DNA of 64,000 bases, from contig NZ_AP025172.1 in the NCBI RefSeq assembly GCF_003402535.2, positions 682,001 to 746,000 of the forward strand, in the 5' to 3' direction. This document shows positions 28,144 through 37,852 of the stretch, in pieces. The number at the start of each line of letters is the position of its first letter. Position 1 is the first letter of the stretch. The translations under genes and the position numbers were made by a program. The notes below the pieces were generated by a model. It was given only the letters and a program-made list of their open reading frames with translations. It had not been told where the DNA came from and made no database searches. Origin of the DNA: Cupriavidus sp. P-10. GTDB lineage: Bacteria; Pseudomonadota; Gammaproteobacteria; Burkholderiales; Burkholderiaceae.

Positions 28144-29565
28144 ATGGAAGGTGAACCAGTGACTGGCGCCGAGTCAGCCGCCGTCTACGACCACAGTGAA
28201 GTCATGAATCCGAGCTTCCGGCTGGCAGTAGGCGCCGACGGAAGTCTTCCCTGCAGGGATCTCTACGTCCAGACCTTTGCACGGTCGGAACATGGGCCGG
28301 ATGATTGGATTTCGCAGCCGGAGGGGCAGTGGCATCTACTGGCGCGGATTCTGCCGCAAAGCATCGTGACGTATCCCGTTCACACCAATCCCCATGCGCA
28401 GCGCTATTTGAGGCCTCGGCATGGGCGCATTCGGACGATCATCCTCCAGGGTGGCGAAGAGCATGCGATGCCCGATAGTCCGGAGGCCGCGGTCTCGCTC
28501 ATTGAAGCGGCGCTGCCCTGGCGTGCCTCCAATGATTGCGCTTACGGCCTTGGACTGACGAAGGAGCTGGATGCAATCTGGTTGGGCATCCAGCAGATTA
28601 CCGGTGTCGACACGCTCATCGTGACCAAAGACGGCGAGACCAAGCTCGAAGGCAGCGCGGTTGTGATGCCCGAGGGAGAACTGGACATGCTGCGGCACGC
28701 GCTGGACAGAGCGAATCGGCATGTGCGCAGTCGTGTCCAGTTGGCGAAGACCACGCACATCCGGAATACCCTGCTGACCCAGTTAATCCCCGAGCGCTTT
28801 CCGCCGATCGTCCAAGTCGGGGCCACCGGCGAACTCGTTGAGGTGCGTCTGGATCGAACGCGTCAATCGACCGCGACGGTTCGCGCGCAGCGGCGCGCTA
28901 CCGTTCGGGCCGTGCGAGAGAATGCCGCGCTGATTGCCCATGAAGCACCGGAGGAGCTAATGGAGCTCCATGCCGAAATCGAGCGGGTCACCTTGGCCAG
29001 CATGATCGAGCGTTATGAGGGGATGCTGGCACAGACGCTACCGGAAGGCCGGTGGCAGTCCTTTTTCGAGACCAACATCTTCATCCTGACGATGCTGTTC
29101 GCTCGGCCCGTTCGCCTGCTTCATACCCAGTTTCACGCGCAAGGGTCGAGTTTGAGTGGCTCTGGGGCGCAAGTTGGCGATTTCTTGCTCGGGGAACTGG
29201 GGCAATCGCTGGCGATTGTCGAGATCAAGAAGCCTTCGACCATGCTCATGCTGAACGCCGCGTACCGGAACAGCGAGGTGTATGGACCAAGTGCCGAGCT
29301 GAGCGGGGCCATTACGCAGGTGCTGTACCAGCAGAGTGCCCTGCACAGCAACTGGCTTGCTCACCAGATTCGGCCGGAGCTGCGTGATTCCCGGCCCGAC
29401 GCGACGAAATGCGTGATTATTGCCGGCTTGACGCCCACGGAGGAACGGCAGCGGCGCAGCTTCGAAATTTTCCGCAACGCGTGCAAGAATGTCGAGGTGG
29501 TAACTTTTGACGAGCTATTAGGCAAGCTGCGGGTTCTGTTGCAACACCTGGCTCCTGCGAGTTGA
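28144..29565 (+). CDS. sduA: Shedu-type anti-phage nuclease (DUF4263)
   Basis: A 473-residue protein. The C-terminal third matches the Shedu nuclease domain: FFETNIFILTMLFARP, VGDFLLGELGQSLAIVEIKKP and YGPSAELSGAITQVLYQ. Asp345 and Glu360-x-Lys362 form a PD-(D/E)xK active site. The first 280 residues are a distinct domain not recognised, as usual for Shedu proteins, which vary in their sensor part. Shedu proteins block phage infection by DNA cleavage. GAGAGGA precedes the ATG. The OLD-family gene follows after 67 bases in the same direction, suggesting joint expression. Confidence 0.8.
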   Translation: MEGEPVTGAESAAVYDHSEVMNPSFRLAVGADGSLPCRDLYVQTFARSEHGPDDWISQPEGQWHLLARILPQSIVTYPVHTNPHAQRYLRPRHGRIRTIILQGGEEHAMPDSPEAAVSLIEAALPWRASNDCAYGLGLTKELDAIWLGIQQITGVDTLIVTKDGETKLEGSAVVMPEGELDMLRHALDRANRHVRSRVQLAKTTHIRNTLLTQLIPERFPPIVQVGATGELVEVRLDRTRQSTATVRAQRRATVRAVRENAALIAHEAPEELMELHAEIERVTLASMIERYEGMLAQTLPEGRWQSFFETNIFILTMLFARPVRLLHTQFHAQGSSLSGSGAQVGDFLLGELGQSLAIVEIKKPSTMLMLNAAYRNSEVYGPSAELSGAITQVLYQQSALHSNWLAHQIRPELRDSRPDATKCVIIAGLTPTEERQRRSFEIFRNACKNVEVVTFDELLGKLRVLLQHLAPAS

Positions 29566-29632
29566 TCAGACAACACCGATCCCTGTATTAAACCGGTTTG
29601 CTGCGTCACCGGAATCTGAGAAGGTCGAATTC

Positions 29633-31705
29633 GTGTATATCTCCAAGATCCATATCGAGAATTTTCGCCGGTTTGGCGCAGGCGATGACGCCTTTGAGCT
29701 GTCGCTGAACCCCGGCCTGACAGCCTTAGTCGGGGAAAATGACGCTGGCAAGACGGCCATCATCGACGCGCTACGTCTGGTGATTGGCACGCGAGACCAG
29801 GAGTCGCTGAGACTGGATAGTACCGATTTTCATCAGTCGCCCGCGGGGGCGCGTGCTAAGGACATCAGAATTCAGCTCACGTTTTCGGCGTTAACGCCAA
29901 GCGACAGAGCCGCATTTGCCGAGTATCTGACCTACCACGAAGACGGCCTTGCCGAGCCGCGTCTCATTGTGACGTGGATTGCTCGGCGGACGGAGGGTGG
30001 GGTTGGATTGCGCAAATACCTGCCGGTGGAATGGCGGACGGGAGCCATTGGTGACGGCCCCTCACTGGACTCGGAAGCCCGCTTCCAGCTTCAGGCAACC
30101 TATCTACGGCCGTTGCGTGACGCCGAACGCGCGATGTCGGCAGGGCGGGGGTCCCGGCTATCCCAAATTCTGCAGCATACAAAGGAGATCAAGGACGGCA
30201 TCGAGTTTGACGTCCAGGTGCTCCACACGCTGAAGCCCGAAGATCTTAGCGTGTTAGGCGTCGGTGACTACACGAATTACCTGATCGAAACGTCGCGCGG
30301 TGTGACAGTGACCCGCCAACGGCTGAACGACGACTATCTCAGGCATCTGTCCTTCTCTGGGGATACTCTGAATGCCCGCGTTCGCATTAACGGACATCGC
30401 GACGACAGTACCCGGTTGCGAACGCTGCTCGAGAAGCTTGAAGTCGCATTGGGCTCAAACGACCTGTCGGAAGACGCACACTCTCGTGGCCTGGGTTCGA
30501 ACAATGTCCTGTTTATGGCCTGTGAGCTTCTGCTTCTAGGCACGGAGGAGGATGGCTTTCCGCTGCTAATCATTGAGGAACCGGAGGCTCACTTGCATCC
30601 GCAACGTCAGCTGCGGCTGATGGGCTTCCTCGCGGATCAGGCATCTCGGGAGCGGCCGGATGGCCAGCAAATTCAAGTCATCCTGACCACGCACAGTCCG
30701 AATCTGGCTTCCCACGTGAAACTGGACAACCTCGTACTCGTACGGGACGGCCGCGCCTATCCGATGGGCGAGGGCCAGACCAAGCTGGAGAGAACCGATT
30801 ACCGCTTTCTACAACGGTTCCTTGACGTGACGAAGGCCAACCTGTTCTTCGCCCGTGGGGTCGTCATCGTCGAGGGGGATGCGGAAAACATCCTGCTTCC
30901 GACGCTAGCAAGGCTGGTGGGACGTGATTTCGAACGGTTTGGGGTGTCCGTCGTCAATGTTGGGGGTGTTGGACTCAGCCGCTATGGTCGGATTTTCATG
31001 CGTCGGAATCCAGGCATTAGCCGCGAGCTAAAAGTCCCGGTCGCGTGCATTACCGACATGGATGTGATGCCCGATTGTGCGCCGCAAATTGTGGGGAAGA
31101 TCGAGGTGGGCGCGACCATCCCCAAGCTGCCCGGTTCCAAGCGCCGCTGGAGGGTAAAGAGCGACTTCTTGCCGGGAGGGCTCGAATCGAGGCGGCACAA
31201 GATCCGCGATAAAGCCCAGGAGCAGCAGGTTCGCACCTTCGTGGCGGACGAATGGACGCTTGAGTACGATCTTGCGTACTTCGGCTTGGAGAAGGAACTG
31301 TGGTTAGCGGCTGCCCTGGCCGACGCCGATGACAAGCTGAACGAGAAGAAGACGACGCCATTTCGGGTCATGTGGGTCGCTTTGCATGCCTACGAGAAGA
31401 TCGCTAGCCTGTCGCAAGAGGAACGTTGCTCGCACGTGTACGAGCCCTTCGCCAGATCCGGGGGCGTGTCGAAGGCGATTGCCGCGCAGTATTTGGCGGA
31501 ACTGTTGGAGTCGAGCGTGCGGCGGGACGAGAAGGAACGGGCTCGTTTGCTTTGGCGCCTTCCTCAATATATCCGGGATGCGATCGCTCATGTGACTGAG
31601 CCGTTTGAACCGCTACCTATGTCGACGCCTGAGGCCAAGGCTGCTGACAATGCGCTTGACGACGCGAGCGGCCCAGCGATGACACAGGGGGCCGATCATG
31701 CGTGA
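29633..31705 (+). CDS. OLD-family ATP-dependent endonuclease (GajA-like)
   Basis: A 690-residue protein. The N-terminal ABC-type ATPase has Walker A GENDAGKT (34-41), a long coiled insertion, and the signature/Walker B region ending LLIIEEPEAHLHP (about 311-323). The Toprim nuclease domain follows, with VVIVEGDAEN (Glu near 414) and the acidic pair TDMDV near 474. This matches class 2 OLD nucleases, which pair with a UvrD-like helicase as in Gabija. The GTG at 29633 starts directly at the conserved MYISKIHIENFR motif. It overlaps the helicase gene by 8 bases. It is longer than typical GajA (about 580). Confidence 0.85.
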   Translation: MYISKIHIENFRRFGAGDDAFELSLNPGLTALVGENDAGKTAIIDALRLVIGTRDQESLRLDSTDFHQSPAGARAKDIRIQLTFSALTPSDRAAFAEYLTYHEDGLAEPRLIVTWIARRTEGGVGLRKYLPVEWRTGAIGDGPSLDSEARFQLQATYLRPLRDAERAMSAGRGSRLSQILQHTKEIKDGIEFDVQVLHTLKPEDLSVLGVGDYTNYLIETSRGVTVTRQRLNDDYLRHLSFSGDTLNARVRINGHRDDSTRLRTLLEKLEVALGSNDLSEDAHSRGLGSNNVLFMACELLLLGTEEDGFPLLIIEEPEAHLHPQRQLRLMGFLADQASRERPDGQQIQVILTTHSPNLASHVKLDNLVLVRDGRAYPMGEGQTKLERTDYRFLQRFLDVTKANLFFARGVVIVEGDAENILLPTLARLVGRDFERFGVSVVNVGGVGLSRYGRIFMRRNPGISRELKVPVACITDMDVMPDCAPQIVGKIEVGATIPKLPGSKRRWRVKSDFLPGGLESRRHKIRDKAQEQQVRTFVADEWTLEYDLAYFGLEKELWLAAALADADDKLNEKKTTPFRVMWVALHAYEKIASLSQEERCSHVYEPFARSGGVSKAIAAQYLAELLESSVRRDEKERARLLWRLPQYIRDAIAHVTEPFEPLPMSTPEAKAADNALDDASGPAMTQGADHA

Positions 31706-33692
31706 ACCGATTGCGCCAAGCTTCAGCCCTATCAGCGATACGGAAATCGCGTGGGCCTGTGCCATCATGGGGTTGCCAGATAACGCCTTCTCGGCGGAGG
31801 GGAGCGAGGATCCGCGGCATACCGTCATGCAGTCCCTGGACACGCTTGATGTCGAGGCCTGTCCTGGCAGCGGGAAGACAACCTTGTTGGTCGCGAAACT
31901 GGCAATTCTTGCCAACCGATGGACATCGAGCCGCCATGGGATCTGTGTGCTATCGCATACCAATGCCGCCAGGACTGAAATTGGCGATCGCTTGAGCGCA
32001 TCAAGCGCCGGCGTACGCCTGCTGCGCCACCCCCACTTCGTTGGCACAATCCATTCGTTCGTGAATGAGTTTCTGGCAGTGCCTTGGCTGCGTTCCAAGG
32101 GATTCCCCATCAGGGCGATTGATACCGACATTGCACTGCAGGATCGGTGGCGCCGGATCCCATGGAACATTCAACTCGGTCTCGGCAAAAAGCGTATGGG
32201 ATGGTGGTCCTTGACGTACACCAGACCGGATTACACGGGAGGGCCGAAGGAAGAGTATTCCAGTGCAACGCCGACATACAAGGCCATGCTTGACGCCTGC
32301 CAGGCGTCGACAGCGGCGGGGTATTATTGCTTTGATGAAATGTTCATTTGGGCATCGGAATTGCTCGATCGTCACCCGCATGTCATCAACACGATTCGTC
32401 GTCGCTTTCCCTTCGTTTTTATTGACGAAGTCCAAGATAATTGTGAGTTGCAAGCAGCATTTCTGCACCGGCTGCTCGTGGACGGCGAGGATCCTGTGAT
32501 TCGTCAACGCTTCGGTGATTCTAATCAGGCGATCTATCATGCATCGGGTGCCGGCGGCGCCGTAACCGATTACTTTCCGGGGTCCAAACAGGCGGATCTG
32601 CCGAATAGTTTTCGATTTGGGAACGAGATTGCCTTGGTGTCTGCGCCGCTGGGGGTTCGCCCCCAAGCGCTTGTTGGGCAGGGACCGACGCCAGCGAAAG
32701 TCCAGCACGCCACCTGCAAGAACACGCTCTTCCTGTTCGATGACACGTCGGTCTTGAATGTGCTTCCCGCCTATGCGCGCCATTTGCTCAAATCCTTTGA
32801 TCACGAGGCGCTCGCGAGAGGCGAGTTCACCGCGGTCGCTGGAGTTCATCGGTCCGATAAAGACGACCATCTGCCACGGTTCATGGGGCACTATGCGCCT
32901 GACTACCTTCCCGAACTCGCCGGGCGTCAGCCCAAACCAGCCTCGTTTCTCCAGTTTCTCGCGCGCGCAAGGCTGGAGTTGGAGGAAACCCGAAGCACCC
33001 ATCCAGTAACGCGATGTTGCGCGGAGGCAATGCTCAAGCTCATTGAGCTTTCAAGTCCAGATCAAACCATCCCGACTGGCCGCCACGCTCATCGGCACCT
33101 GCTTTCGCTACTCAACAGCGACGGGGATCGCAGGGGCTATTTGGCGATTCTGGATATCCTCATCGTACAGCGAGGCCATGTGTCTGCGGACCAATGGCAG
33201 GACACCATCCACCGAAAGTTGATGGCCTTAGCCGCTGGGGTTACGGGAGGGCCCATCACCAACGGGGCGGCCCTCCAGTTTCTCACGTGGACAGAAGAGT
33301 CGACTGCCCAAGAGAATGTTGACGCGAAACGTATGGTCAATCAATTTCAGTACCCTGACAAGAATCCAAAAGTGTCGATTCGGCTCGCATCGATTCACGG
33401 GGTGAAAGGGGAGACGCATACCGCTACGCTAGTCCTCGAGTCCTTTCAGAAGACGCACCAACTGAAGGCACTGCTACCGTGGCTTACCGGAAAAAAGCCA
33501 AAAGGGAATGGCGACAACACGGCAGAAACTCCGACGCTACAGGAACGTCTGAAACTGCACTACGTTGCCATGACCCGACCGTCCCATATGCTGTGTTTGG
33601 CGATGCGGCGCGATGCCCTGGGCAAGGGAGATCTAGCGGCCTTTCAGGGAAGAGGCTGGCATATTGTCGATTGCAATGTCGCCGAAACCTAG
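31698..33692 (+). CDS. UvrD/Rep-like helicase (GajB-like)
   Basis: A 664-residue superfamily 1 helicase. Walker A is ACPGSGKTT (about 54-62), motif Ia LSHTNAA, Walker B FVFIDEVQDN (about 239-247), then QRFGDSNQAIY, IHGVKGETHTATLVLE (motif V region) and a late YVAMTRPSHML (motif VI). It is longer than typical GajB (about 490) and has a large middle insertion. Translational overlap with the OLD gene supports a two-subunit complex in phage defence, possibly sensing nucleotides or DNA ends. Confidence 0.82.
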   Translation: MREPIAPSFSPISDTEIAWACAIMGLPDNAFSAEGSEDPRHTVMQSLDTLDVEACPGSGKTTLLVAKLAILANRWTSSRHGICVLSHTNAARTEIGDRLSASSAGVRLLRHPHFVGTIHSFVNEFLAVPWLRSKGFPIRAIDTDIALQDRWRRIPWNIQLGLGKKRMGWWSLTYTRPDYTGGPKEEYSSATPTYKAMLDACQASTAAGYYCFDEMFIWASELLDRHPHVINTIRRRFPFVFIDEVQDNCELQAAFLHRLLVDGEDPVIRQRFGDSNQAIYHASGAGGAVTDYFPGSKQADLPNSFRFGNEIALVSAPLGVRPQALVGQGPTPAKVQHATCKNTLFLFDDTSVLNVLPAYARHLLKSFDHEALARGEFTAVAGVHRSDKDDHLPRFMGHYAPDYLPELAGRQPKPASFLQFLARARLELEETRSTHPVTRCCAEAMLKLIELSSPDQTIPTGRHAHRHLLSLLNSDGDRRGYLAILDILIVQRGHVSADQWQDTIHRKLMALAAGVTGGPITNGAALQFLTWTEESTAQENVDAKRMVNQFQYPDKNPKVSIRLASIHGVKGETHTATLVLESFQKTHQLKALLPWLTGKKPKGNGDNTAETPTLQERLKLHYVAMTRPSHMLCLAMRRDALGKGDLAAFQGRGWHIVDCNVAET

Positions 33693-33889
33693 CGCGCTAC
33701 GCCGGTATCCCCGTAGCCTTGCTGCATACGCCCGGCCTGGATTGCCATCTTGTAATGCGTGTGCAACATCACGGTTAGCTAGCGCCTCGTATATTAGAGA
33801 CTGATGGGCGCTTCCGAGCTTGGCGGGGTAAGCGGAGACATCCATCGTGCCAGCTGACGCCTCTCTCCCCGGGGCCCAGCATTCTATAA

Positions 33890-33930
33890 GTCCCCGCAGC
33901 ATCCTAGGCTGCGGGGACTCTGTTTTTTTT
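33890..33930 (+). terminator. Rho-independent terminator
   Basis: An 11-base perfect stem, GTCCCCGCAGC / GCTGCGGGGAC, with a 7-base loop is followed two bases later by TGTTTTTTTT. It would end transcription arriving from the defence cluster. Confidence 0.85.
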
Positions 33931-34163
33931 GACGCACACGGATTGCGGCGAAAAGCCAAAGGTGTCATCCGGCGTATATCGCCGCAAAAAGCCGTCCCGT
34001 TGCGCGAGTTCAATCGGGTCACCAGAGCCCATGATTACCGGGTGTCGTGCAAGAAGATCGCCATGTGGTGGCACATCTTCATTATCGTGCTCGGGTAGAG
34101 CGCAGCGGCCGCTCGCGACTTCCGGGAGGCGTGCGGCAGCTTCGATTCCCTCATTTATTGGGG

Positions 34164-34192
34164 TTGACGATAATCCCCGCTGGGGATATAAG
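34164..34192 (+). promoter_or_regulatory. Promoter with palindromic operator
   Basis: TTGACG (34164-34169), a 17-base spacer and TATAAG (34187-34192). The spacer contains the palindrome ATCCCC-GCT-GGGGAT (34173-34187), placed to block polymerase. The small HTH protein encoded just downstream may autoregulate here. Confidence 0.6.
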
Positions 34193-34228
34193 TGACCAGG
34201 GAAATTATACCAACATAAATTGGGATAA

Positions 34229-34477
34229 ATGGGATCCAAGCAGAAACGCTATCCAGCCGCCCAGCAGGATTTTCTGCGGGAGGCAATGAACCAACCCGGG
34301 ATGACGCGCGAAGAGTTTGCGGCACGCCTCAGCGTGGCCAAGCAGACGCTCGACAAGTGGCTCTTACCGAGTGAGTCATCTGACTCCCGGGGCTTGCCAG
34401 AGATGGGCCGTGCATACATCCAAGAGATTCTGGCGTGGCACCACAATTCAAGTTCAGATTCGGGGTCGCCTCGATAG
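34229..34477 (+). CDS. Small helix-turn-helix protein
   Basis: An 82-residue protein with a Cro-like helix-turn-helix (PGMTREEFAARLSVAKQTLDKWLLPSESS). The family resembles small plasmid or island regulators. It follows the operator-bearing promoter and may be its own repressor. Confidence 0.6.
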   Translation: MGSKQKRYPAAQQDFLREAMNQPGMTREEFAARLSVAKQTLDKWLLPSESSDSRGLPEMGRAYIQEILAWHHNSSSDSGSPR

Positions 34478-34622
34478 GGTGTAAATGACAGGGGACCCGG
34501 CGGCGGTCTTTCGACAGGGCTTGCCGGCGAAATGTTTACTGGCCCGACATCATGCATGAGCAGGTTTCCTCCTTCACCAGCGATCGTTCAGGAGCCGGAA
34601 AAGAGGGTAGCAATGCGGTCAA

Positions 34623-35162
34623 ATGGCTCGGGCCCGATTGTCATACCCGTTGATTGGTGCTTCGACTGCCCGTGGAATGGGGCCTGTCGGGACGATTCAA
34701 GCAGCGAGGTCCTTCCTGCAGGCGTGCGACCTGAGGTCCATCAAGGCGAACTCCCCGCAGGCCTATCGCCGACGACTGGATGAGTTGACCGGCGCATTGA
34801 TCGAACGTCTTCCGGCGGACGCACAGCATTGGGGGAGCGCGCGAAAGTTCGTCAACATCTTTCTGCGCAACTGTGCCTACAACCGTTTCATGTGTGAAGC
34901 ATATCGCCTTGACCGGGTGGAGGCGTGGATGGAAGTGCCGCTAGATAGCCACGTCGCGGCTGGTCTGAAGCACGATGCGCTGGAGGCCAATCTTGACCTA
35001 ACGTTGCCACGCTGGAAAACGGTAATCGGCCTGACGCCGGAACTTAGCGATAGCTGGCAGAGGGTGGCCCATGCTATTGCGCAGAGGGGAGGAATCCACC
35101 GCGTGCACCTCGACGTCAGGTATTGGAACGGGGCGCATTTGCAGCTTCAGGCGAGGCATTAG
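34623..35162 (+). CDS. Unknown soluble protein
   Basis: A 179-residue protein without signal or membrane segments. The core reads AQHWGSARKFVNIFLRNCAYNRFMCEAYRLDRVEAWMEVPLDSHVA. No family is identified. The start is uncertain; a later Met at residue 19 (MGPVGTIQAARSFL) fits the apparent domain edge better. Confidence 0.55.
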   Translation: MARARLSYPLIGASTARGMGPVGTIQAARSFLQACDLRSIKANSPQAYRRRLDELTGALIERLPADAQHWGSARKFVNIFLRNCAYNRFMCEAYRLDRVEAWMEVPLDSHVAAGLKHDALEANLDLTLPRWKTVIGLTPELSDSWQRVAHAIAQRGGIHRVHLDVRYWNGAHLQLQARH

Positions 35163-35171
35163 GAACGAGCA

Positions 35172-35678
35172 ATGGACTCATCGCTGGCCAAGGCGGGGCA
35201 TATGGAAGCCGCTCCAAACGAAGATGCGGTATTGAAAGCATTTGCTGCGGAGCATTCCCACGATCAGTTTTCGATCAACCGGAGCGCGAGCCTCGGTGCT
35301 GCCGGCGTATGCGTCGCAATTGCACTGACCATGGTACAAACTCAACTCAGGACGAATGATGCGGTAGCCAGCATCATCTGTTCCTGCATCGCAATTCCAC
35401 TTTTTCTTCTTTCCGCGTTTATTAACGAGTATTTCTTGTTCTTGGGGGAGAAGTCGTATGGTTTTTACGAACATGTGCGTGTCCCGCTACGCCTGATCAA
35501 TGCATCTGCCGGCGGATTGCTCCTGATTTCCTTTGCATACGCCTCGCACAGTGTTTCGTCGTATGCCTTTTATGTGGTACTGGTTGCATCGGTCGCGGCC
35601 GCAGTTGGCTTTGGGCGATTTCACCGTAAGCTGGAATCTTGGCTTGCGAAACAAGCCATCGGCCGACTCGAGCCCTGA
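35172..35678 (+). CDS. Unknown four-helix membrane protein
   Basis: A 168-residue protein with about four membrane helices (LGAAGVCVAIALTMVQTQL; IICSCIAIPLFLLSAFI; and two later). GGAACGAG precedes the ATG. It begins 10 bases after the previous gene, so the two are likely co-transcribed. Function unknown. Confidence 0.6.
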   Translation: MDSSLAKAGHMEAAPNEDAVLKAFAAEHSHDQFSINRSASLGAAGVCVAIALTMVQTQLRTNDAVASIICSCIAIPLFLLSAFINEYFLFLGEKSYGFYEHVRVPLRLINASAGGLLLISFAYASHSVSSYAFYVVLVASVAAAVGFGRFHRKLESWLAKQAIGRLEP

Positions 35679-35785
35679 AACCCAGATGGTTATCTGGGAT
35701 AGTGATCTCGAATGGCCCCGCTGCGTGGCTGCGCCGTTCGAGGCCGGTGCACAACGAAGAACCCCTGAGATGCGAAGAAGCTAAC

Positions 35786-36355
35786 ATGCCGAAGGCCAAT
35801 GCGAAACGCTTGTCTGAACTGAGATTCGGCAATGATGTCGGGGCGATCAACGCGGCCCTGGCTAAAGGTGAGATTACCGAACGGCAAGCACAGAACATGC
35901 TGAAGTTCATCGCGACTGCGACTGCAATCAGGGAGCATCCTTTGCAGACATATCCCATCCAGGACCAGGCTGGTCAGTTTTTGGGAGAGGTCACTGCTCG
36001 CCCTGATGGCACCTGGTCAGCGCGTCGATATGGGCCCGAGTACAAGGCAGGCGGCGCAGTCCTCGCAAGCGCGGAGGAGGCCGAGCGTTACGTGCGCGGC
36101 GTCCCTCAGGCGACTGGGACGGAGGTGGGTGTCGAGATCGGCGACCTTGATCTGGCACCATTGCTTGGTGAGCCCACCAGTGTGCTGCTCGTAGCGGGAC
36201 TACAGGCGCTCTGGCGCGAGCGCGTGGCCGCACGGAGCGCAACGTTGTCTGTTGCGACCATGCGTGGCGTCGAGCCACCTGCAGAAGAGATGTTTGGCAT
36301 TGAAGAAGTTGCTGCGCTACTACGGCGCCTCGGGGCCGCGCCGGCTTCGATTTGA
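35786..36355 (+). CDS. Unknown soluble protein
   Basis: A 189-residue protein. The N-terminus has two predicted helices (LSELRFGNDVGAINAALAKGEITERQAQNMLKFI), then a beta-rich part. The start at 35786 is the first Met after an out-of-family leader. No relatives recognised. Confidence 0.55.
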   Translation: MPKANAKRLSELRFGNDVGAINAALAKGEITERQAQNMLKFIATATAIREHPLQTYPIQDQAGQFLGEVTARPDGTWSARRYGPEYKAGGAVLASAEEAERYVRGVPQATGTEVGVEIGDLDLAPLLGEPTSVLLVAGLQALWRERVAARSATLSVATMRGVEPPAEEMFGIEEVAALLRRLGAAPASI

Positions 36356-36366
36356 TCGGGAAAGCA

Positions 36367-36495
36367 ATGGAAATCACAACGGCGATAGTCCCCGCTTCTG
36401 ATGCGGAGGTGGCCCCCGCGATAGTTAGCGAACGCGGCGGGCGCTTTACCCGAAGCTGCGCGCGGCCGTTACAGCTGAGTCACCACTGGAAATGA
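36367..36495 (+). CDS. Possible small protein (42 residues)
   Basis: ATG at 36367 to TGA at 36493-36495. No ribosome site stands out and no similarity was recognised. It fills the gap between two small genes; weakly supported. Confidence 0.25.
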   Translation: MEITTAIVPASDAEVAPAIVSERGGRFTRSCARPLQLSHHWK

Positions 36496-36529
36496 GGGAA
36501 TCGATGAGTTTTGCCGCAAGCAATGGCAG

Positions 36530-36901
36530 GTGCTCGAACGTTTGGTGAACGCTGCCACTGACATCTTCCTCGGCGCACTGAAGCACACTGACCATGGCGG
36601 TAGTTTCAAGGGGGTGTTTACGCTGAACGTCGATGGGGTACCAAAGCCCGTGTTATTGGTCGGCAGCGCACATGGCAGCCACGAAGACGGTGAAGTGATT
36701 GCAGTCCTTAACCCGGATTCCGAGGTGAGCGAAAAGCTGCGCCCGGGGGTTGCCTACAATGGTGGGTCCTTAAAGGAAATCGTCGCGGGCAGGTGTGATG
36801 CCATGGTCCATGTATGGATTGACGCGTACAAGAGCGACCCTTTCACGGTGCTCGAGAAGTACACGGCACGTGCATCTGTCGGGCCAAAGTTCAAAGTCTG
36901 A
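36530..36901 (+). CDS. Unknown protein, start uncertain
   Basis: A 123-residue protein from a GTG. Coding-like sequence (DEFCRKQWQ) continues some residues upstream without a start codon, so the N-terminus may be longer or degraded. Sheet-rich core (VPKPVLLVGSAHGSHEDGEVIAVLN). Family unknown. Confidence 0.5.
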   Translation: MLERLVNAATDIFLGALKHTDHGGSFKGVFTLNVDGVPKPVLLVGSAHGSHEDGEVIAVLNPDSEVSEKLRPGVAYNGGSLKEIVAGRCDAMVHVWIDAYKSDPFTVLEKYTARASVGPKFKV

Positions 36902-36918
36902 AATGCGCTGGAGACGCC

Positions 36919-37056
36919 ATGCCAGCACTGACTCTTGCGGATTCGCTTAGACTTGCGATCAACGTCTCGCGGGACGTCGGAGCGTCCCGTGGTCAAGACG
37001 CCGACCGGGCCAATGCTCTGCTGGCGTTGTATGGCGAGCCGCTGGCACACCTGTAA
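36919..37056 (+). CDS. Small protein (45 residues)
   Basis: ATG at 36919 with GGAG eight bases upstream; TAA at 37054-37056. It reads MPALTLADSLRLAINVSRDV... It starts 18 bases after the previous stop and ends 9 before the next start, consistent with a real operon member. Confidence 0.5.
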   Translation: MPALTLADSLRLAINVSRDVGASRGQDADRANALLALYGEPLAHL

Positions 37057-37065
37057 AGCAGCGAA

Positions 37066-37836
37066 ATGGAAACACTTCAGTGGGACGAGCGCCTCCACTA
37101 TCGCGACCGCTTGCGCGCATCGCGCTATGCAGCTTTGGCAGACGCCGAGGCGTTCAGTGAGATCTGTTTCGCTGTGGAGGCAATAGGTCTTCGCCTATAT
37201 GGAAGGGAGGCGACGATGAATCACTACCTCCCCCGGATACAAGTATTAGCGAAAGACTCTGCTGTATTCAGCGAAATGCCTCACCGATTTCCGCAACTGT
37301 TCTCCCGCTTTGACGCCCTATATAAAACCGTGCAAATCGCGCGCAACGACGCCATGCACGCCGGCATATACGCGCGACATGTCACCACCGCAGCGATTGA
37401 ATTGTGCATAGGTTTGGAGGAGGCCTTGATGAAAGAGCAACAGTTGGTACGAACGAAGGTCAAGGACTACATGGTCCGGTCACCCATCATCGTGCATTCC
37501 TGGCAGCCAGTTGCATACGCTCGCCAGCTGATGCTGATGCATTCGTTCACGTTCCTCCCTGTCAAGATCGGCGATTGGAAGCTGGTTCCAGAGGTATCCA
37601 TGGCGAAATTCTTGCGACGACATGATGACAGGAAGTTGGCCCTGGGCATATCTATTCAAGACGCTGCGGGCTTGGAGAACAATGCACTCGACCTCCTTAC
37701 GGCGCACGTGGTTGGGCCGGAGGACGAGGTGTCTGACCTCCTCAGCGGTGCGCAAGCGAATCAACCAACACTGTGGTTAGTCGACGATGGTCATGCCGGG
37801 CTCGCTGGCGTGCTGTCCCCGTTCGAACTGATGTGA
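37066..37836 (+). CDS. CBS-domain protein
   Basis: A 256-residue protein. The first 125 residues are helical, with a motif resembling HEPN-like folds (RNDAMHAGIYARHV). The C-terminal half resembles a CBS pair (VKDYMVRSPIIVHSWQPVAYARQLMLMHSFTFLPV). CBS domains bind adenine nucleotides, suggesting an energy- or signal-sensing role. It may form a unit with the DUF2971 gene that starts 16 bases later. Confidence 0.65.
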   Translation: METLQWDERLHYRDRLRASRYAALADAEAFSEICFAVEAIGLRLYGREATMNHYLPRIQVLAKDSAVFSEMPHRFPQLFSRFDALYKTVQIARNDAMHAGIYARHVTTAAIELCIGLEEALMKEQQLVRTKVKDYMVRSPIIVHSWQPVAYARQLMLMHSFTFLPVKIGDWKLVPEVSMAKFLRRHDDRKLALGISIQDAAGLENNALDLLTAHVVGPEDEVSDLLSGAQANQPTLWLVDDGHAGLAGVLSPFELM

Positions 37837-37852
37837 CGCGGAAAAGAACGAT

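Larger units (their letters stand above)
33693..34228 (+). other. Intergenic: terminator and regulated promoter
   Basis: No gene between the defence cluster and the small HTH gene. It contains a strong terminator at 33890-33930 and a promoter-operator at 34164-34192. Confidence 0.6.
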
